A stretch of 64,000 bases of DNA from Denitromonas halophila (GCF_007625155.1 NZ_VMNK01000015.1:124001-188000), one strand, 5' to 3'. Positions 28,514 to 39,242 are shown, counted from the stretch's first letter. The notes: a model not told the origin generated them from the sequence alone. A program made the numbers and translations.

Positions 28514-29175
28514 TCGGCGCGCGCTCCCCGGCCCAGAACCTGGCCCTGGCCACGCGCGCCCGCGCGCGCATGGTCGATCGTGTGCGCGAGATGGGCGTGC
28601 GTGACGAAAAGGTACTCAATGCCTTGCTCCAGGTGCCGCGTCATGTCTTCGTCGAAGAGGCGCTGGCCTCGCGCGCCTATGAAGACACCGCCTTGCCGCT
28701 GGGCTTTCAGCAGACCATCTCGCAACCGTTCATCGTCGCGCGCATGGCCGAGATCCTGCGCGAGGGGCGAGAGATGGGCAAAACGCTCGAGATTGGCGCG
28801 GGTTGCGGTTATCAGGCGGCCGTGCTGTCGCATTTGTGTACCGACGTGTTCGCCGTTGAGCGAATTCGTCCGCTACTCGATCGCGCGCGCGACAATCTGC
28901 GACACTTGCGTCTGCCCAATGTACGATTGAAATACGCTGACGGCATGCTTGGCCTGCCTGAAGCGGCACCGTTCGATACCATCATCTCCGCCGCGGCCGC
29001 TGCCGACGGTGTGCCTGAGGCGCTCAAGGCGCAGCTGGCACCGGGGGGCCGGGCGCTGGTGCCGGTCGGTGGCCGACAACAATATTTGATCCTGGTAGAG
29101 CGCCAGGGCCGGCAGTTCCGCGAAACCCGCCTGGACGCCGTCCGCTTTGTGCCTCTGCTCGGTGGTACGGAATGA
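28510..29175 (+). CDS. pcm: Protein-L-isoaspartate O-methyltransferase
   Basis: 221-residue repair methyltransferase that converts isoaspartyl residues back toward aspartate. Family blocks: [44 protein letters not shown], motif [18 protein letters not shown], and [17 protein letters not shown]. Overlaps surE upstream and nlpD downstream by 4 bp each. Confidence 0.95.
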   Translation: MIGARSPAQNLALATRARARMVDRVREMGVRDEKVLNALLQVPRHVFVEEALASRAYEDTALPLGFQQTISQPFIVARMAEILREGREMGKTLEIGAGCGYQAAVLSHLCTDVFAVERIRPLLDRARDNLRHLRLPNVRLKYADGMLGLPEAAPFDTIISAAAAADGVPEALKAQLAPGGRALVPVGGRQQYLILVERQGRQFRETRLDAVRFVPLLGGTE

Positions 29176-30110
29176 CAACTATGCGAAGCCTGTTCCGATT
29201 GACCCTCTCTGTGGTGGTCCTGAGTCTGACCGGTTGTGCCGCCAATCTGTCGGCGCCGGTCAGTGACCGCAACATGCCGGTTGAAACCACGGGCGAGCTG
29301 CCCGCGGCCGAGGCGGGCACCTCGGCATTGCCGCCGCAGCCCACCACTTATGTGGTCCAGCCCGGCGACACCCTCAATCGCATCGCCCAGAAATTTGGTT
29401 ACACATTCAAGGAGCTGGCCGAATGGAACCAGATGGCCGATCCGAACCAGATTTCGGTCGGGCAGACGGTTCGCGTGGCGCCGCCCGATGGCGTGACGGT
29501 GACGCCCATCTCGATCGGTCAGCCCAGCATCGGCAGCATGCCGGCCAGTTCGTCCAGCGCACCCGCGCCGGCGACCACCACCGGGGGGGTCAAGAATGGC
29601 CCCCTGGCCATCGTAGAGCCATACTCTGACGCGGCTTGGGCGCGAATCCGGCAGGCGCCGTCCGCAACCCCGGCGAGCAAGCCGGAAGCGGCACCGTCCG
29701 TGCCGGCCCCCGGCGTTTCGACCCCGCCGCCTGCCGCGGCAGGGAGCTCCGAATGGCTATGGCCGGCGAGTGGCAAAGTGGTGAGCACCTTCTCCAATGG
29801 CGAAACCAAGGGCATCGATATTGCCGGCAAGCTCGGGGATCCGGTGCGCGCGTCATCGAGCGGGCGCGTGGTGTATGCCGGCGCTGGCTTGCGCGGCTAT
29901 GGAAAACTCGTCATTATCAAACACGACGCTGACTACCTCAGCGCGTATGCACATAACAAGAACCTGCTCGTGAAAGAGGGGCAATCCGTCACCCAGGGGC
30001 AGACTATCGCCGAGCTGGGTCAGACAGATGCAGATCGACCCAAATTGCATTTCGAGATCCGTCGTCGAGGCAAACCGGTCGATCCGCTGACATACCTACC
30101 CAAACGCTAG
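29172..30110 (+). CDS. nlpD: NlpD-type lipoprotein: LysM plus degenerate LytM (M23) domain
   Basis: 312 residues. Lipobox LTGC at about residue 18; a LysM peptidoglycan-binding domain (about 57-102, TYVVQPGDTLNRIAQKFGY); a Pro/Ala-rich linker; and a C-terminal M23 fold (about 195-310). The zinc ligands of active M23 enzymes look partly lost: the expected first His before GIDIA is Lys (TKGIDIAG) and the HxH motif reads KLHFEIR. This fits NlpD as a non-catalytic activator of the amidase AmiC in daughter-cell separation. The rpoS promoter commonly lies inside nlpD. Confidence 0.9.
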   Translation: MTTMRSLFRLTLSVVVLSLTGCAANLSAPVSDRNMPVETTGELPAAEAGTSALPPQPTTYVVQPGDTLNRIAQKFGYTFKELAEWNQMADPNQISVGQTVRVAPPDGVTVTPISIGQPSIGSMPASSSSAPAPATTTGGVKNGPLAIVEPYSDAAWARIRQAPSATPASKPEAAPSVPAPGVSTPPPAAAGSSEWLWPASGKVVSTFSNGETKGIDIAGKLGDPVRASSSGRVVYAGAGLRGYGKLVIIKHDADYLSAYAHNKNLLVKEGQSVTQGQTIAELGQTDADRPKLHFEIRRRGKPVDPLTYLPKR

Positions 30111-30122
30111 GAGGGCGAAGGA

Positions 30123-31058
30123 ATGTACGATCCGGCATTGAACGAAGAAGTTGATGATCAAGCGCCGGATCTACCGCCCGAGGTCGAAGCATTTGTCGAG
30201 ACCCCGGCCCCCTCCTTCGAAAGTGACTTCCTTACCGATGTCACTCAGCTCTACCTCAATGACATCGGCGCCAATCCGCTGCTGACTGCAGAAGAAGAAG
30301 CCGCGTTGGCGCGCCGTGTGCGCAAGGGCGATTTCGACGCCCGCCAGATCATGATCGAGCGCAACCTGCGCCTGGTCGTCAATATCGCCAAGCACTACCT
30401 TAATCGCGGCATCCCGTTGCTCGATCTGGTTGAAGAGGGCAACCTCGGGTTGATGCATGCGCTCGAAAAGTTCGATCCCGAGCGCGGCTTCCGGTTTTCG
30501 ACCTATGCAACCTGGTGGATTCGCCAGAACATCGAGCGGGCCATCATGAACCAGTCGCGCACCATCCGGCTGCCGGTACATGTGGTCAAGGAGCTCAACC
30601 AGGTCTTGCGGGCCTGCCGCCGTGCCGAGGCGGCGGGCAAGCGTGACTCACTGGTGGAAGAGGTGGCGCGCGATCTTGGTAAAACCGAAGAGGCCGTGCG
30701 GGCCATGCTCGCACTGAACGAACACACCGCCTCGCTCGACGCACCGCTGGATGTCGATCCATCCTTGTCGATCGGCGAGTCTTTGCGCGACGACGACGTG
30801 AGCTCGCCGGACGCGCAGATTCACGATCACGAGGTCGAAGCCCTGGTCCGCGAATGGATCAATATGCTCAATGACAAGCAGCGCATGGTCGTCCGTTATC
30901 GTTACGGCCTGGATGGCGTCGAAGTGCAGACGCTTGAAGAGCTGGCCGGTGAGTTGAACCTGACCCGCGAACGGGTCCGCCAGATCCAGCTCGAAGCGCT
31001 CGGTCAGCTGCGCCGTATCGTCAAACGACACGGCATGTCGAAAGACTCCTTGCTTTGA
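30123..31058 (+). CDS. rpoS: RNA polymerase sigma factor RpoS (sigma-38)
   Basis: 311 residues with sigma-70 regions 1.2 ([17 protein letters not shown]), 2 ([55 protein letters not shown] region), 3 and 4.2 ([21 protein letters not shown]). Length and position directly after nlpD, preceded by GGAGGG, identify RpoS, the general stress and stationary-phase sigma factor. Confidence 0.95.
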   Translation: MYDPALNEEVDDQAPDLPPEVEAFVETPAPSFESDFLTDVTQLYLNDIGANPLLTAEEEAALARRVRKGDFDARQIMIERNLRLVVNIAKHYLNRGIPLLDLVEEGNLGLMHALEKFDPERGFRFSTYATWWIRQNIERAIMNQSRTIRLPVHVVKELNQVLRACRRAEAAGKRDSLVEEVARDLGKTEEAVRAMLALNEHTASLDAPLDVDPSLSIGESLRDDDVSSPDAQIHDHEVEALVREWINMLNDKQRMVVRYRYGLDGVEVQTLEELAGELNLTRERVRQIQLEALGQLRRIVKRHGMSKDSLL

Positions 31059-31171
31059 GCCGCGGGCCGCTTTGGCCCTGCCGATGCATTGCGCGCACCC
31101 GTCCGGGCGTGTCGCTTACTCCGTCAGTCCTGCAGCGCCAAGTGCAAGTGCCGGACGTTTGAGCGGCGGTG

Positions 31172-32212
31172 CTACTGTCGTGGAACGCTGGCCACCGTGG
31201 TTTCGTTCTTCGCGTTGCGCAGCGCTTCGGAGAGTGCAAACACCGCCATGGCGTAGAAGCTGCTGCGGTTGTAGCGCGTAATCACATAGAAGTTACGAAA
31301 GCCCAGCCAGTATTCAGTGGCGGCGCCCGGCGTTTCGAGGTCGACCAGCGTGGACAGGGTGCTGGCCGGCACGTCGCCCAGCGGCAGGATCTGATGCTCG
31401 CTCAGCGTTTGGGCCGACACGCTCGGCTCAATGCCGAGTTCAACCAGGGTTTGTGCACTCGCGGCATCTTCGATATGCGCCCGCACCGCGACGGGTGCAC
31501 CGGCAATCCAGCCGTGCGCCGCCAGGTAGTTGGCGACGCTGCCGATCGCGTCGGTCGGGCTACCTTCCAGGTCAATCTTGCCGTCACCATCGAAGTCGAC
31601 CGCGTAGTTGCGGATGCTGCTCGGCAGGAACTGCGGGAAGCCCAGCGCGCCGGCGTAGGAACCTTCGTAGCTGAGCGGATCGCGGCCGCTGTCGCGCGCC
31701 AGCAGGAAGAGGTTTTCAAGCTCGCGGCGGAACAGCGGTGCGCGGGGCGGGTAGTCGAAAGCCAGGGTGGCGAGGGCTTCGGCCGCCACGAAGTTGCCGG
31801 TGTTGCGCCCGTAGATGGTTTCGACGCCGATGATGGCGACGATGATCGATTCGGGTACGCCGTACTTGAGGCTCGCTGCGCGCAGGGTGTCGGCGTGGTC
31901 ACGCCAGAACTCGGTGCCGGCCTCAATGCGCACCGGCTCAATGAAGCGGCTGCGATAGCGCTCCCATGAGCGCACGCCGCGCTTGGTGGGCGGCGTGATC
32001 AGGCGGATGACGCGGTCATTGCGCTCGATGCGGCCGAGGGAGCCGAGGATGTCGCTGGCGGCGATGCCATGGGTTTGCGCCATGTCTTCGGCAAAGCGGA
32101 GGGCTTCGGGGTGGGTGTCGTAACCCGAGCCCGCCATCGCGGTGCCGGCGGTGGCGGTGAGGCCAGCGAGCACAAGTGCGCGAAGCGGGCGAAGCAGAGA
32201 AATCGGACGCAT
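31172..32212 (-). CDS. mltB: Lytic murein transglycosylase B
   Basis: 346 residues: a Sec-type signal peptide (LVLAGLTATAGTAMA) and the GH103 domain. The catalytic Glu lies in AIIGVETIYGRNTG; GSYAGALGFPQFLPSSIRNYAVDFDGDGKIDL follows. The enzyme cleaves peptidoglycan glycan strands, forming 1,6-anhydroMurNAc ends. No lipobox Cys is seen, so it is probably soluble periplasmic. The start overlaps the stop of tgpA (TAATG). Last gene of the MoxR operon and convergent with rpoS. Confidence 0.9.
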   Translation of the reverse strand: MRPISLLRPLRALVLAGLTATAGTAMAGSGYDTHPEALRFAEDMAQTHGIAASDILGSLGRIERNDRVIRLITPPTKRGVRSWERYRSRFIEPVRIEAGTEFWRDHADTLRAASLKYGVPESIIVAIIGVETIYGRNTGNFVAAEALATLAFDYPPRAPLFRRELENLFLLARDSGRDPLSYEGSYAGALGFPQFLPSSIRNYAVDFDGDGKIDLEGSPTDAIGSVANYLAAHGWIAGAPVAVRAHIEDAASAQTLVELGIEPSVSAQTLSEHQILPLGDVPASTLSTLVDLETPGAATEYWLGFRNFYVITRYNRSSFYAMAVFALSEALRNAKNETTVASVPRQ

Positions 32213-34173
32213 TAAATCGAGAACCTTTTGATCTGTGAGTGAAGCGCCTTGCCGTCGACTGCCGTCGGGTCAGCGCTGTAGCGCAGGCGGGCATAACGGT
32301 GCGCAATGGCGCGAATGGCGTCGGCGTGGTCGGGGCAGTGGCTGGCCGCGCGATTAGCATAGTCGGCCGGCCCCTCCCAGGGCAACCGGGGCACGCCCGC
32401 GCGGGCCAGTTTTTGCTCGAAGCGCTGCCATGCGCGTTGCAACGGGTCGCGCGGCGCGGCGTGGCGCTGCGCCCACCAGGCCAGCGCCGCTAGCAAGCCG
32501 CCGATTCCGATCGACATCGCCACGCCCATCTGGCGCCAGTCCTCGGTGTGCAGGCTGAGGCGGCGCAGGAGCGAGCGCTGGGTCTTCTGGTCGAAGCCGA
32601 GCACCCACTGGTTCCAGGTATTGCCGAGGAATTCCCAGCGGTCGCGCAGCGTTCGCAGCCAAGTCAGGTCGGGGCGCACGAGAAACGGCAGGGCGCTGTC
32701 CTCGGGCAGCGCCGCAGCGAGGCCGCCGTCGATCCGGCGTGGCGCGCTGGCGGCGGTGGGGTCGACCCGTCGCCAACCTTCGCCCGCGAGCCAGACTTCG
32801 GCCCAGGCGTGGGCGTCGGACTGGCGGATCACCATGCTGTTGTCGAAGGGGTTGATCTCGCCGCCCTGGTAACCGGTGACCACCCGTGCCGGCACGCCAG
32901 CGGCGCGCATCAGCACCACAAACGCGCTGGCGAAGTGTTCGCAGAAGCCCTGACGGGTGTCGAACAGGAAGGCATCGGCGGTGTCGATGCCCAGGCGCGG
33001 CGGGCGCAGGGTGTAGGCCAGGTCGGCCTCGCGCAGCCAGGTGATGGCCGCGGTGACGATGTGCTCGGGCCTTTGATTGCGGCTTTTGAGTTGCTCGGCC
33101 AGCGCGCGGGTGCGCGGGTTGCTCGCCTCGGGCAAGTTCAGTGCGCCGTCCAGTGAAGCAGGCACCTCGTTCTGGCCGACCTGACTGTGCGGATAGGCGC
33201 TGGCGGCGTAACGCATGCGTTGGCCAATTGGCGTTCGGCTGAGCACGGTGAAATCGGCGGCGTAGGTGGCGTCGGCGATGCCTGCGGCGGGATAGTCGAG
33301 CGCCAGCAGCCACCGGCGACTGTGCGCTTCGAGCGTCATGTCGTAGGTGTAGGCCGTGCCGGTGGTGGTGTAGGCGGGCTGGTCGGCGGTGGTGGTGCGG
33401 CGGGTGGTCCAGCGCTGGCCGTCAAAATCGGTCAGCACCGGGCCGCGCCAGTAGCGCAGCGCCGGGGGCGGTACTTCGCCGCGAAACGCAGCGCGAAAGG
33501 CAATCTCGCCCGATTGGCTCAGCTCACTGATGGCGCCCGGTTGCATGCTGTCGGAAAGCCCGGTTCGCCCCGAGAAGGCGTCGGCCGGCAGCCCCCACAA
33601 CGGCCCGGGAATCCGCGGAAAGAGCACGAACAGGATGATCATGAAGGGCAGGGCCTGGAGCATCAGCACACTGGCGGTGCGCAGTTGGGCGCGCACGGGG
33701 TGGCGGGTGTGCAGGCTGAGCAGGCTGCCGGTGGCGAGGATGGCGCCGGCGAGCGCGCCAACACCGGTGAGCGGCGACTGGGTGTCGAAGAACAGGCCGA
33801 GCTGAAGGAAGAAGCACAACAGCACCAGCACCTGCACATCGCGCGGCCGCTGGCATTCGAGGTATTTGAGGCCGAGCAGCAAGGCGAGCAGGGCGATGCC
33901 CGCCTGCTTGCCAAAGAGCGTGCCGTATTCGAACAGGATCAGCCCGCCGGCGGCGATCGCCAGCAGCGGCGACAGAAATCGCGGGGCGGCGCTGGAGGCC
34001 TTGGTCTGGCTGAGCACACGCCAGAGCAGGATCAGCGCGGCGAGCGCGCCGAGCCAGATCGGCAGTCGCGGCAGGTGGGGCAATAGCGTGGTGCCGGCGC
34101 AGGCCGCCGCCCAACGCAGCGGGTAAGCCGAGAGTGTGGACTCAGGCGCGCGTGACATGCTCGGGCGTGCCAT
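32212..34173 (-). CDS. tgpA: TgpA-type transglutaminase-like membrane protein (DUF3488-transglutaminase-DUF4129)
   Basis: 653 residues. About six N-terminal membrane helices (residues 15-190), a periplasmic transglutaminase-like domain with Cys-His-Asp triad (GFCEHFASAF, SDAHAWAEVW, RVDPTA; about 400-465), one more membrane helix (about 555-575, VAMSIGIGGLLAALAWWAQ) and a C-terminal cytoplasmic DUF4129-like segment. TgpA is essential in Pseudomonas aeruginosa; its exact substrate is unknown. ATG at 34173 overlaps the upstream DUF58 gene by 32 bp; ATG at 34158 is an alternative. Confidence 0.85.
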   Translation of the reverse strand: MARPSMSRAPESTLSAYPLRWAAACAGTTLLPHLPRLPIWLGALAALILLWRVLSQTKASSAAPRFLSPLLAIAAGGLILFEYGTLFGKQAGIALLALLLGLKYLECQRPRDVQVLVLLCFFLQLGLFFDTQSPLTGVGALAGAILATGSLLSLHTRHPVRAQLRTASVLMLQALPFMIILFVLFPRIPGPLWGLPADAFSGRTGLSDSMQPGAISELSQSGEIAFRAAFRGEVPPPALRYWRGPVLTDFDGQRWTTRRTTTADQPAYTTTGTAYTYDMTLEAHSRRWLLALDYPAAGIADATYAADFTVLSRTPIGQRMRYAASAYPHSQVGQNEVPASLDGALNLPEASNPRTRALAEQLKSRNQRPEHIVTAAITWLREADLAYTLRPPRLGIDTADAFLFDTRQGFCEHFASAFVVLMRAAGVPARVVTGYQGGEINPFDNSMVIRQSDAHAWAEVWLAGEGWRRVDPTAASAPRRIDGGLAAALPEDSALPFLVRPDLTWLRTLRDRWEFLGNTWNQWVLGFDQKTQRSLLRRLSLHTEDWRQMGVAMSIGIGGLLAALAWWAQRHAAPRDPLQRAWQRFEQKLARAGVPRLPWEGPADYANRAASHCPDHADAIRAIAHRYARLRYSADPTAVDGKALHSQIKRFSI

Positions 34174-35137
34174 ATAACGCGAGCGCTCGCAGGCAGCGGT
34201 GTCGGTGTTGCGTGCCGCGATCGGGACCGAGTTGCGTACCGGGGAGGATCAGCGTCCAGCGCGTGTCGTTTTGCGCCGCGTCCACCACCCAGCGCGCGAG
34301 GCGCTGCAGGCGGGTCTCGTCGGGCAGTGCGGGCGGGAGTTGATGCCAATCGAAGATTTGCGGACCACCGGCGCCGCCCTGGAAGTGCTTGGAGACGAGC
34401 GTGCCGCTGCGGGCGACGGCTTTCCAGGCAACTTGACGTGGTGAGTCGGTGGGTCGGTGGGCGCGCAGGCCGGCGAACTCATCATCGCCAGAGTCCGTAT
34501 GCGTCTGGCCCGATGCGCCCGCGCTGGCCGGTGGTGGGGGTGGGCGGGATTCGAGTGCAGGGTAGACCAGCAGCGTGTGGTCAGGCGTCAGCACGCTCCA
34601 GGCGCGGATCAGGCCGAGTGGGAAGACGGTCTCGATCACCACACGCCCGATTGCCTGCCAGCCGCGCGCGGTGGTGGGAGCGTTGAGGGTGATGGTGGTG
34701 TGGCTGTCGGGCGGGAGGTCGATACGGGCCGTGGCGCTCGCGGTGCGAACATGGATGGCCTCGCGTGGGCTCTTGCCGTGGTGACCAATGATCAGTCCGA
34801 AGTGGGCGGGCTCGCCGCAATGCACCGGCGGCGCGGCGCCGGCTTTGATCTCGAGATGCAGCAGGGTGCGAAAGGCGTGAAAGATGCTGGCAATGCCCAG
34901 ACCGGCGAGCAGAAAGGTGAGCGCAAAGCCGAGGCTCAGGGTGTAGTTGATCGACGCTAAAAGCATTGCGAACAGGGTGAGCGCAAACACGACACCGGCG
35001 CGGGTGGGCAGGACGAAGATGCGCCGCTGCGGCAAGCGGAGCGGCAGGGCTTCGGCGGGACGAATGCGGAACAGGCGGCGGTCGATGACTTGACGCAGCC
35101 CCGACCACAACCGGCGTGGCGCGGTGAATGTGGTCAA
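34142..35137 (-). CDS. DUF58 domain protein
   Basis: 331 residues: two membrane helices (about 40-85, VFALTLFAMLLASINYTLSLGFALTFLLAGLG) and a C-terminal DUF58 region with the conserved DEFAGLRAHRPTDSPRQVAWKAVARSG. DUF58 proteins are regular partners of MoxR AAA+ ATPases and TgpA. The start overlaps the MoxR stop in ATGA. The role is probably envelope-linked protein assembly or quality control, inferred from the cluster. Confidence 0.85.
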   Translation of the reverse strand: MTTFTAPRRLWSGLRQVIDRRLFRIRPAEALPLRLPQRRIFVLPTRAGVVFALTLFAMLLASINYTLSLGFALTFLLAGLGIASIFHAFRTLLHLEIKAGAAPPVHCGEPAHFGLIIGHHGKSPREAIHVRTASATARIDLPPDSHTTITLNAPTTARGWQAIGRVVIETVFPLGLIRAWSVLTPDHTLLVYPALESRPPPPPASAGASGQTHTDSGDDEFAGLRAHRPTDSPRQVAWKAVARSGTLVSKHFQGGAGGPQIFDWHQLPPALPDETRLQRLARWVVDAAQNDTRWTLILPGTQLGPDRGTQHRHRCLRALALYGTPEHVTRA

Positions 35138-36048
35138 GGCAGCGGCACGCTTTCGATCAGCGCACGGCAGCGCGCGTCGGCGGCGCCGACCGAGTGTGCC
35201 AGGCCAAGGCGGTGGCCGGCGACCGATGAGAACACGTGCTGGATGTCTTCAGGCAGCACATGCTCACGTCGGTCCAGCCAGGCCCAGGCGCGCGCTGCGC
35301 CGATGAGTCCGAGGCCGGCGCGCGGGCTCAGACCCGGGCTGTCGTCGACGCCGTTCCGACTGGCTTCTAGCAGCGCCTGGACATAGTCGGCCAGTGGGCC
35401 CGAGACATGCACCTTGGCGCAGGCGCGCTGCATCTGGATCAGCATGTCGGGGTCGATCACCGGTTCAAGCGCGGCGAGCAGATCGCGACGGTTCTCGCCG
35501 AGCAACAGGGCGCGCTCGGCGGCGGCATCCGGGTAGCCCAGTTGCAGACGCATCAGGAAGCGGTCGAGCTGGCTTTCGGGCAGCGGAAAGGTGCCGACCT
35601 GGGTGCTGGGATTTTGCGTGGCGATGACAAAGAAAGGGGTCGGGAGGGGGTAGGTCGTGCCGTCGGCGGTGATCTGCTCTTCTTCCATGGCTTCGAGCAG
35701 GGCGCTTTGTGTTTTGGGCGTGGCGCGGTTGATCTCGTCGGCCAGAATCAGCTGGGCAAAGATGGGCCCGCGATGAAACTGGAAGCCATTGGCGCCGCGG
35801 TCGAAGATCGATACGCCCAGAATATCGGCAGGTAACAGATCGCTGGTGAACTGGATGCGCTGGAAGGCCAGGCCGGGCAGGCGCGCCAGCAAGTGCGCAA
35901 GTGTGGTTTTACCGACGCCGGGAACATCTTCGATCAGCAGGTGGCCACGCGCGAGCATGCAGCACAGCGCCAGGCGCAATTGCGGCGCCTTGCCAAGGAG
36001 AATTGTGTCTGCACGTGCGAGCAGGGTATGCGCGAGGTCAACAGTCAT
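35134..36048 (-). CDS. MoxR-family AAA+ ATPase
   Basis: 304 residues. Walker A EDVPGVGKTTLAH, Walker B ILADEINRATPKTQSALLEAMEE, sensor 1 FFVIATQNPSTQVGTFPLPESQLDRFLM and sensor 2 LSPRAGLGLIGAARAWA. MoxR ATPases act as chaperone-like motors with DUF58/VWA partners. First gene of the leftward operon MoxR-DUF58-tgpA-mltB, with every junction overlapping. Confidence 0.9.
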   Translation of the reverse strand: MTVDLAHTLLARADTILLGKAPQLRLALCCMLARGHLLIEDVPGVGKTTLAHLLARLPGLAFQRIQFTSDLLPADILGVSIFDRGANGFQFHRGPIFAQLILADEINRATPKTQSALLEAMEEEQITADGTTYPLPTPFFVIATQNPSTQVGTFPLPESQLDRFLMRLQLGYPDAAAERALLLGENRRDLLAALEPVIDPDMLIQMQRACAKVHVSGPLADYVQALLEASRNGVDDSPGLSPRAGLGLIGAARAWAWLDRREHVLPEDIQHVFSSVAGHRLGLAHSVGAADARCRALIESVPLP

Positions 36049-36158
36049 GTAAAGCCGGTTGGGAAAAAAGAGTGTTCAGAGGATAATGAATCGATAAAAA
36101 ATAGTAGAACTTGAGAGCCCGACAGGTCACGGATGCTGGTTAACAGGGAAGGGGGGAT

Positions 36159-37085
36159 ATGACAGCTACGGCATTTATCACACACAAGGATTGCTGGTTG
36201 CACGAAATGGGGCCTTATCACCCCGAATGTGCGGATAGGCTTTCGGCCATCAACGACCGGTTGATCGCCGCTGGCTTGGATTTGTTCCTCGCGTTTCATG
36301 ATGCGCCGGTTGCAACGGTCGAGCAGTTGTCGCGCGCGCATCCGCGTGCGCATGTCGAAGGCTTGCTGGCCAATGTGCCTGAAACTGGTATCCGCCACCT
36401 TGACCCGGATACCGCCGTGTCGCCGGGGTCGATGAAAGCTGCCGTTCGCGCGGCGGGGGCGGGCATTCTCGGCGTTGACCTGGTGATGTCCAAAGAGGTC
36501 GAAAATGCGTTCTGTGCGGTTCGGCCGCCGGGCCATCATGCCGAAAAAACCAACGCCATGGGTTTTTGCTTCTTCAACAACGCGGCGGTTGCCGCGCATC
36601 ACGCCATGGAAGCCTATGGCATGAAGCGCGTCGCCGTGATCGACTTCGATGTGCATCACGGCAACGGCACCGAGGACATCTTCAAGGATGATCCGCGGGT
36701 GATAATGGCAAGTATCTTTCAGCACCCGTTCTATCCCTATAGCGGCACCGACAATCCGGCGCCCAACATGGTCAACGTGCCGGTGCCTGCGGGGACGCGT
36801 GGCGATGCTTTCCGCCAGATCGTCACCGACATCTGGATGCCGGCGCTGCGCAAGCATGCCCCGGAGTTGATCGTGATCTCGGCAGGTTTCGACTCGCACT
36901 ACGAAGATGACATGGGCTCCCTGGGGCTGGTCGAAGCGGACTACGTGTGGGTCACCGAACAACTGCGTACGTTGGCCGCCGAGTGTGCCGAGAAGCGGAT
37001 TGTTTCGATTCTGGAAGGCGGTTACGCCCTGTCGTCGCTGGCCCGTTCGGTGGTTGCGCACATCAAGGCGCTCGCCGACATCTGA
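36159..37085 (+). CDS. Histone-deacetylase-family amidohydrolase
   Basis: 308-residue zinc-dependent class II HDAC-like enzyme. Active-site segments: [42 protein letters not shown] (Asp/His zinc ligands), [18 protein letters not shown] and [14 protein letters not shown]. Bacterial members deacetylate small acetylated amines or lysines (acetylpolyamine amidohydrolase, AcuC-like); the actual substrate is unknown. GGGAAGG precedes the ATG. Not obviously in an operon. Confidence 0.85.
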   Translation: MTATAFITHKDCWLHEMGPYHPECADRLSAINDRLIAAGLDLFLAFHDAPVATVEQLSRAHPRAHVEGLLANVPETGIRHLDPDTAVSPGSMKAAVRAAGAGILGVDLVMSKEVENAFCAVRPPGHHAEKTNAMGFCFFNNAAVAAHHAMEAYGMKRVAVIDFDVHHGNGTEDIFKDDPRVIMASIFQHPFYPYSGTDNPAPNMVNVPVPAGTRGDAFRQIVTDIWMPALRKHAPELIVISAGFDSHYEDDMGSLGLVEADYVWVTEQLRTLAAECAEKRIVSILEGGYALSSLARSVVAHIKALADI

Positions 37086-37203
37086 ATCGTCTGTCATGGC
37101 CGGGCCCGTGGGCGTTGATGCGCCCGCGGCCCGGCCTTATCACGCCGATGTTGCTTGGCGCGATTCGGGTACAATGCACTTTTGCTTTTTCGACCCGATA
37201 CCC

Positions 37204-38082
37204 ATGATTACCGGATCTATTGTCGCCATCGTTACCCCGATGCACGAGGACGGCAGCCTCGATTTCGACAGCCTGCGTTCTCTGATCGACTTCCATGTGC
37301 GCGAAGGCACTGACGGCATCGTCATCGTCGGCACCTCGGGCGAATCCCCGACCGTCGACGTCGATGACCACTGCGAACTGATTCGCGTGGCTGTCGGGCA
37401 CGCGGCCGGGCGCATCCCCGTGATTGCCGGCACCGGCGGCAATTCCACCGCCGAAGCCATCGAGCTCACCCGCTTCGCCAAGGGCGCGGGTGCCATGGCG
37501 GGTCTGTCGGTCGTGCCGTATTACAACCGGCCGGGGCAAGAAGGCATGTACCGGCACTTCCGCGCCATCGCCGAAGCCGACGAACTGCCAATGATCCTGT
37601 ACAACGTGCCGGGCCGCACGGTGGCGGACCTGTCCAACGACACGACACTGCGTCTGGCCGAGATCCCGAACATCATCGGCATCAAGGATGCGACCGGTAA
37701 CATCGGCCGCGCCTGCGATCTGGTCGCACGCGCGCCGGAGGGCTTTGCGCTCTATACCGGTGACGACATGACCACGCTGGCTTTCATCCTCATGGGTGGC
37801 CACGGGTGCATCTCAGTGACCGCCAACGTGGCACCGAAAATGATGCACGAGATGTGTGTTGCGGCCCTCAAGGGCGACGTGGCCACCGCGCGCGCCATCA
37901 ATCAGAAGCTGCTCGGCCTGCATGGCGAGCTGTTCTGCGAAGCGAACCCGATTCCGGTCAAGTGGGCGGTCAATCAGCTTGGGCTGATCGGCCCGACGCT
38001 CCGCCTGCCGCTGACGCCGCTTGGCGAAATCAACCACGACCGGGTGCGCAATGCCATGCGCGCTGCCGGGCTGTCCGTCTAA
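37204..38082 (+). CDS. dapA: 4-hydroxy-tetrahydrodipicolinate synthase
   Basis: 292-residue aldolase that condenses pyruvate with aspartate semialdehyde in lysine/diaminopimelate synthesis. [14 protein letters not shown]-terminus, [13 protein letters not shown], catalytic Tyr in [17 protein letters not shown], Schiff-base Lys in [10 protein letters not shown], and [10 protein letters not shown] -10-like TACAAT occurs at 37170-37175, about 29 bp before the ATG. bamC follows 20 bp downstream, the common dapA-bamC arrangement. Confidence 0.95.
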   Translation: MITGSIVAIVTPMHEDGSLDFDSLRSLIDFHVREGTDGIVIVGTSGESPTVDVDDHCELIRVAVGHAAGRIPVIAGTGGNSTAEAIELTRFAKGAGAMAGLSVVPYYNRPGQEGMYRHFRAIAEADELPMILYNVPGRTVADLSNDTTLRLAEIPNIIGIKDATGNIGRACDLVARAPEGFALYTGDDMTTLAFILMGGHGCISVTANVAPKMMHEMCVAALKGDVATARAINQKLLGLHGELFCEANPIPVKWAVNQLGLIGPTLRLPLTPLGEINHDRVRNAMRAAGLSV

Positions 38083-38102
38083 TTCGATAGGTATTCATCA
38101 CG

Positions 38103-39242
38103 ATGCAGCGACGTCACACCGCGACTCTCTCCGTGCTCGCCGCCAGCCTGGTGCTGGCTGGCTGCAATGGCAGCATGATCGAAACCAAAAAGATCGACTA
38201 CAAGAGCGCGGCCAAGGCGCCGACGCTGGAAATCCCCCCCGATCTGACCGTGCCCAATCGCAACGACCGCTATGCCGTGCCCGACTCGGGCGGCAAGGGA
38301 ACGGCCACTTTCTCGACCTACAACACCGAACGCGTCGCAACCGCGGGTGCGGGTGAGTCGCGCGAAGTGCTGCCCGCCGAGGCCGGTATGCGCGTTGAAC
38401 GCGCAGGCTCCCAGCGCTGGCTGGTGATCAAGAAAACGCCCGAAGAGCTATGGCCCGACGTGCGCAATTTCTGGATCGAGCTGGGCTTCATCCTGAACAT
38501 CGATTCGCCGGAAATCGGCGTGCTCGAAACCGACTGGGCCGAAGATCGCGCCAAGATCCCGCAGGACATCATCCGCGGTACGCTCGGCAAGGTTCTTGAC
38601 GGTCTGTACTCGACGCCCGAGCGCGACAAGTTCCGCACCCGCATCGAAAAGGGTGCGGAGCCCGGTACGGTCGAGGTGTTCATCAGCCACCGCGGCATGA
38701 TGGAAATCTACGAAAACGAATCCAAGTCGACCACGGTCTGGCAGCCGCGTCCGGCCGATCCGGAACTCGAAGCCGAAATGCTGCGCCGCCTGATGGTGCA
38801 TCTGGGCGCCGAAGAAAAGCGGGCCGAAGAGAGCGTCGCTGTCGCACCGCGACCCGAGCAAGCCACGCTAGCGACCGCCGGCGGGCAGACCCTGCTCAAG
38901 GTTGACGATCCCTTCGATCGTGCATGGCGTCGTGTCGGCCTGGCGCTCGACCGCATCGGTTTCACGGTGCAGGATCGTAACCGCTCGGAAGGCGTGTACT
39001 ACGTGCGCTACATCGACCCCGAACTCGACAACAACACCAAGAAGCCCGAAGGCTTCCTGTCGAAGCTGGCCTTCTGGCGCAGCAATGACAAACCCGTGGT
39101 GTCGGGCAGCGAGTACCGGATTCAGGTGGCCGGCGAAAACGCCGACCGCAGTCGCGTCCGCGTGCTCACGCCGGAAGGCGGCGAGGACACCTCGCAGACC
39201 GCCACCAAGATCCTCGGCTTGCTGCACGAACAGCTGAAGTGA
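38103..39242 (+). CDS. bamC: Outer-membrane protein assembly lipoprotein BamC
   Basis: 379-residue lipoprotein of the BAM complex that inserts beta-barrel proteins. Signal peptide with lipobox LAGC; an unstructured N-terminal segment with the BamC motif YKSAAKAPTLEIPPDLTVP; then two helix-grip domains (about 95-225 and 255-375; second begins LLKVDDPFDRAWRRVGLALDRIGFTVQDRNRSEGVYYV region). Downstream of dapA; its stop overlaps the MBL hydrolase start. Confidence 0.9.
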   Translation: MQRRHTATLSVLAASLVLAGCNGSMIETKKIDYKSAAKAPTLEIPPDLTVPNRNDRYAVPDSGGKGTATFSTYNTERVATAGAGESREVLPAEAGMRVERAGSQRWLVIKKTPEELWPDVRNFWIELGFILNIDSPEIGVLETDWAEDRAKIPQDIIRGTLGKVLDGLYSTPERDKFRTRIEKGAEPGTVEVFISHRGMMEIYENESKSTTVWQPRPADPELEAEMLRRLMVHLGAEEKRAEESVAVAPRPEQATLATAGGQTLLKVDDPFDRAWRRVGLALDRIGFTVQDRNRSEGVYYVRYIDPELDNNTKKPEGFLSKLAFWRSNDKPVVSGSEYRIQVAGENADRSRVRVLTPEGGEDTSQTATKILGLLHEQLK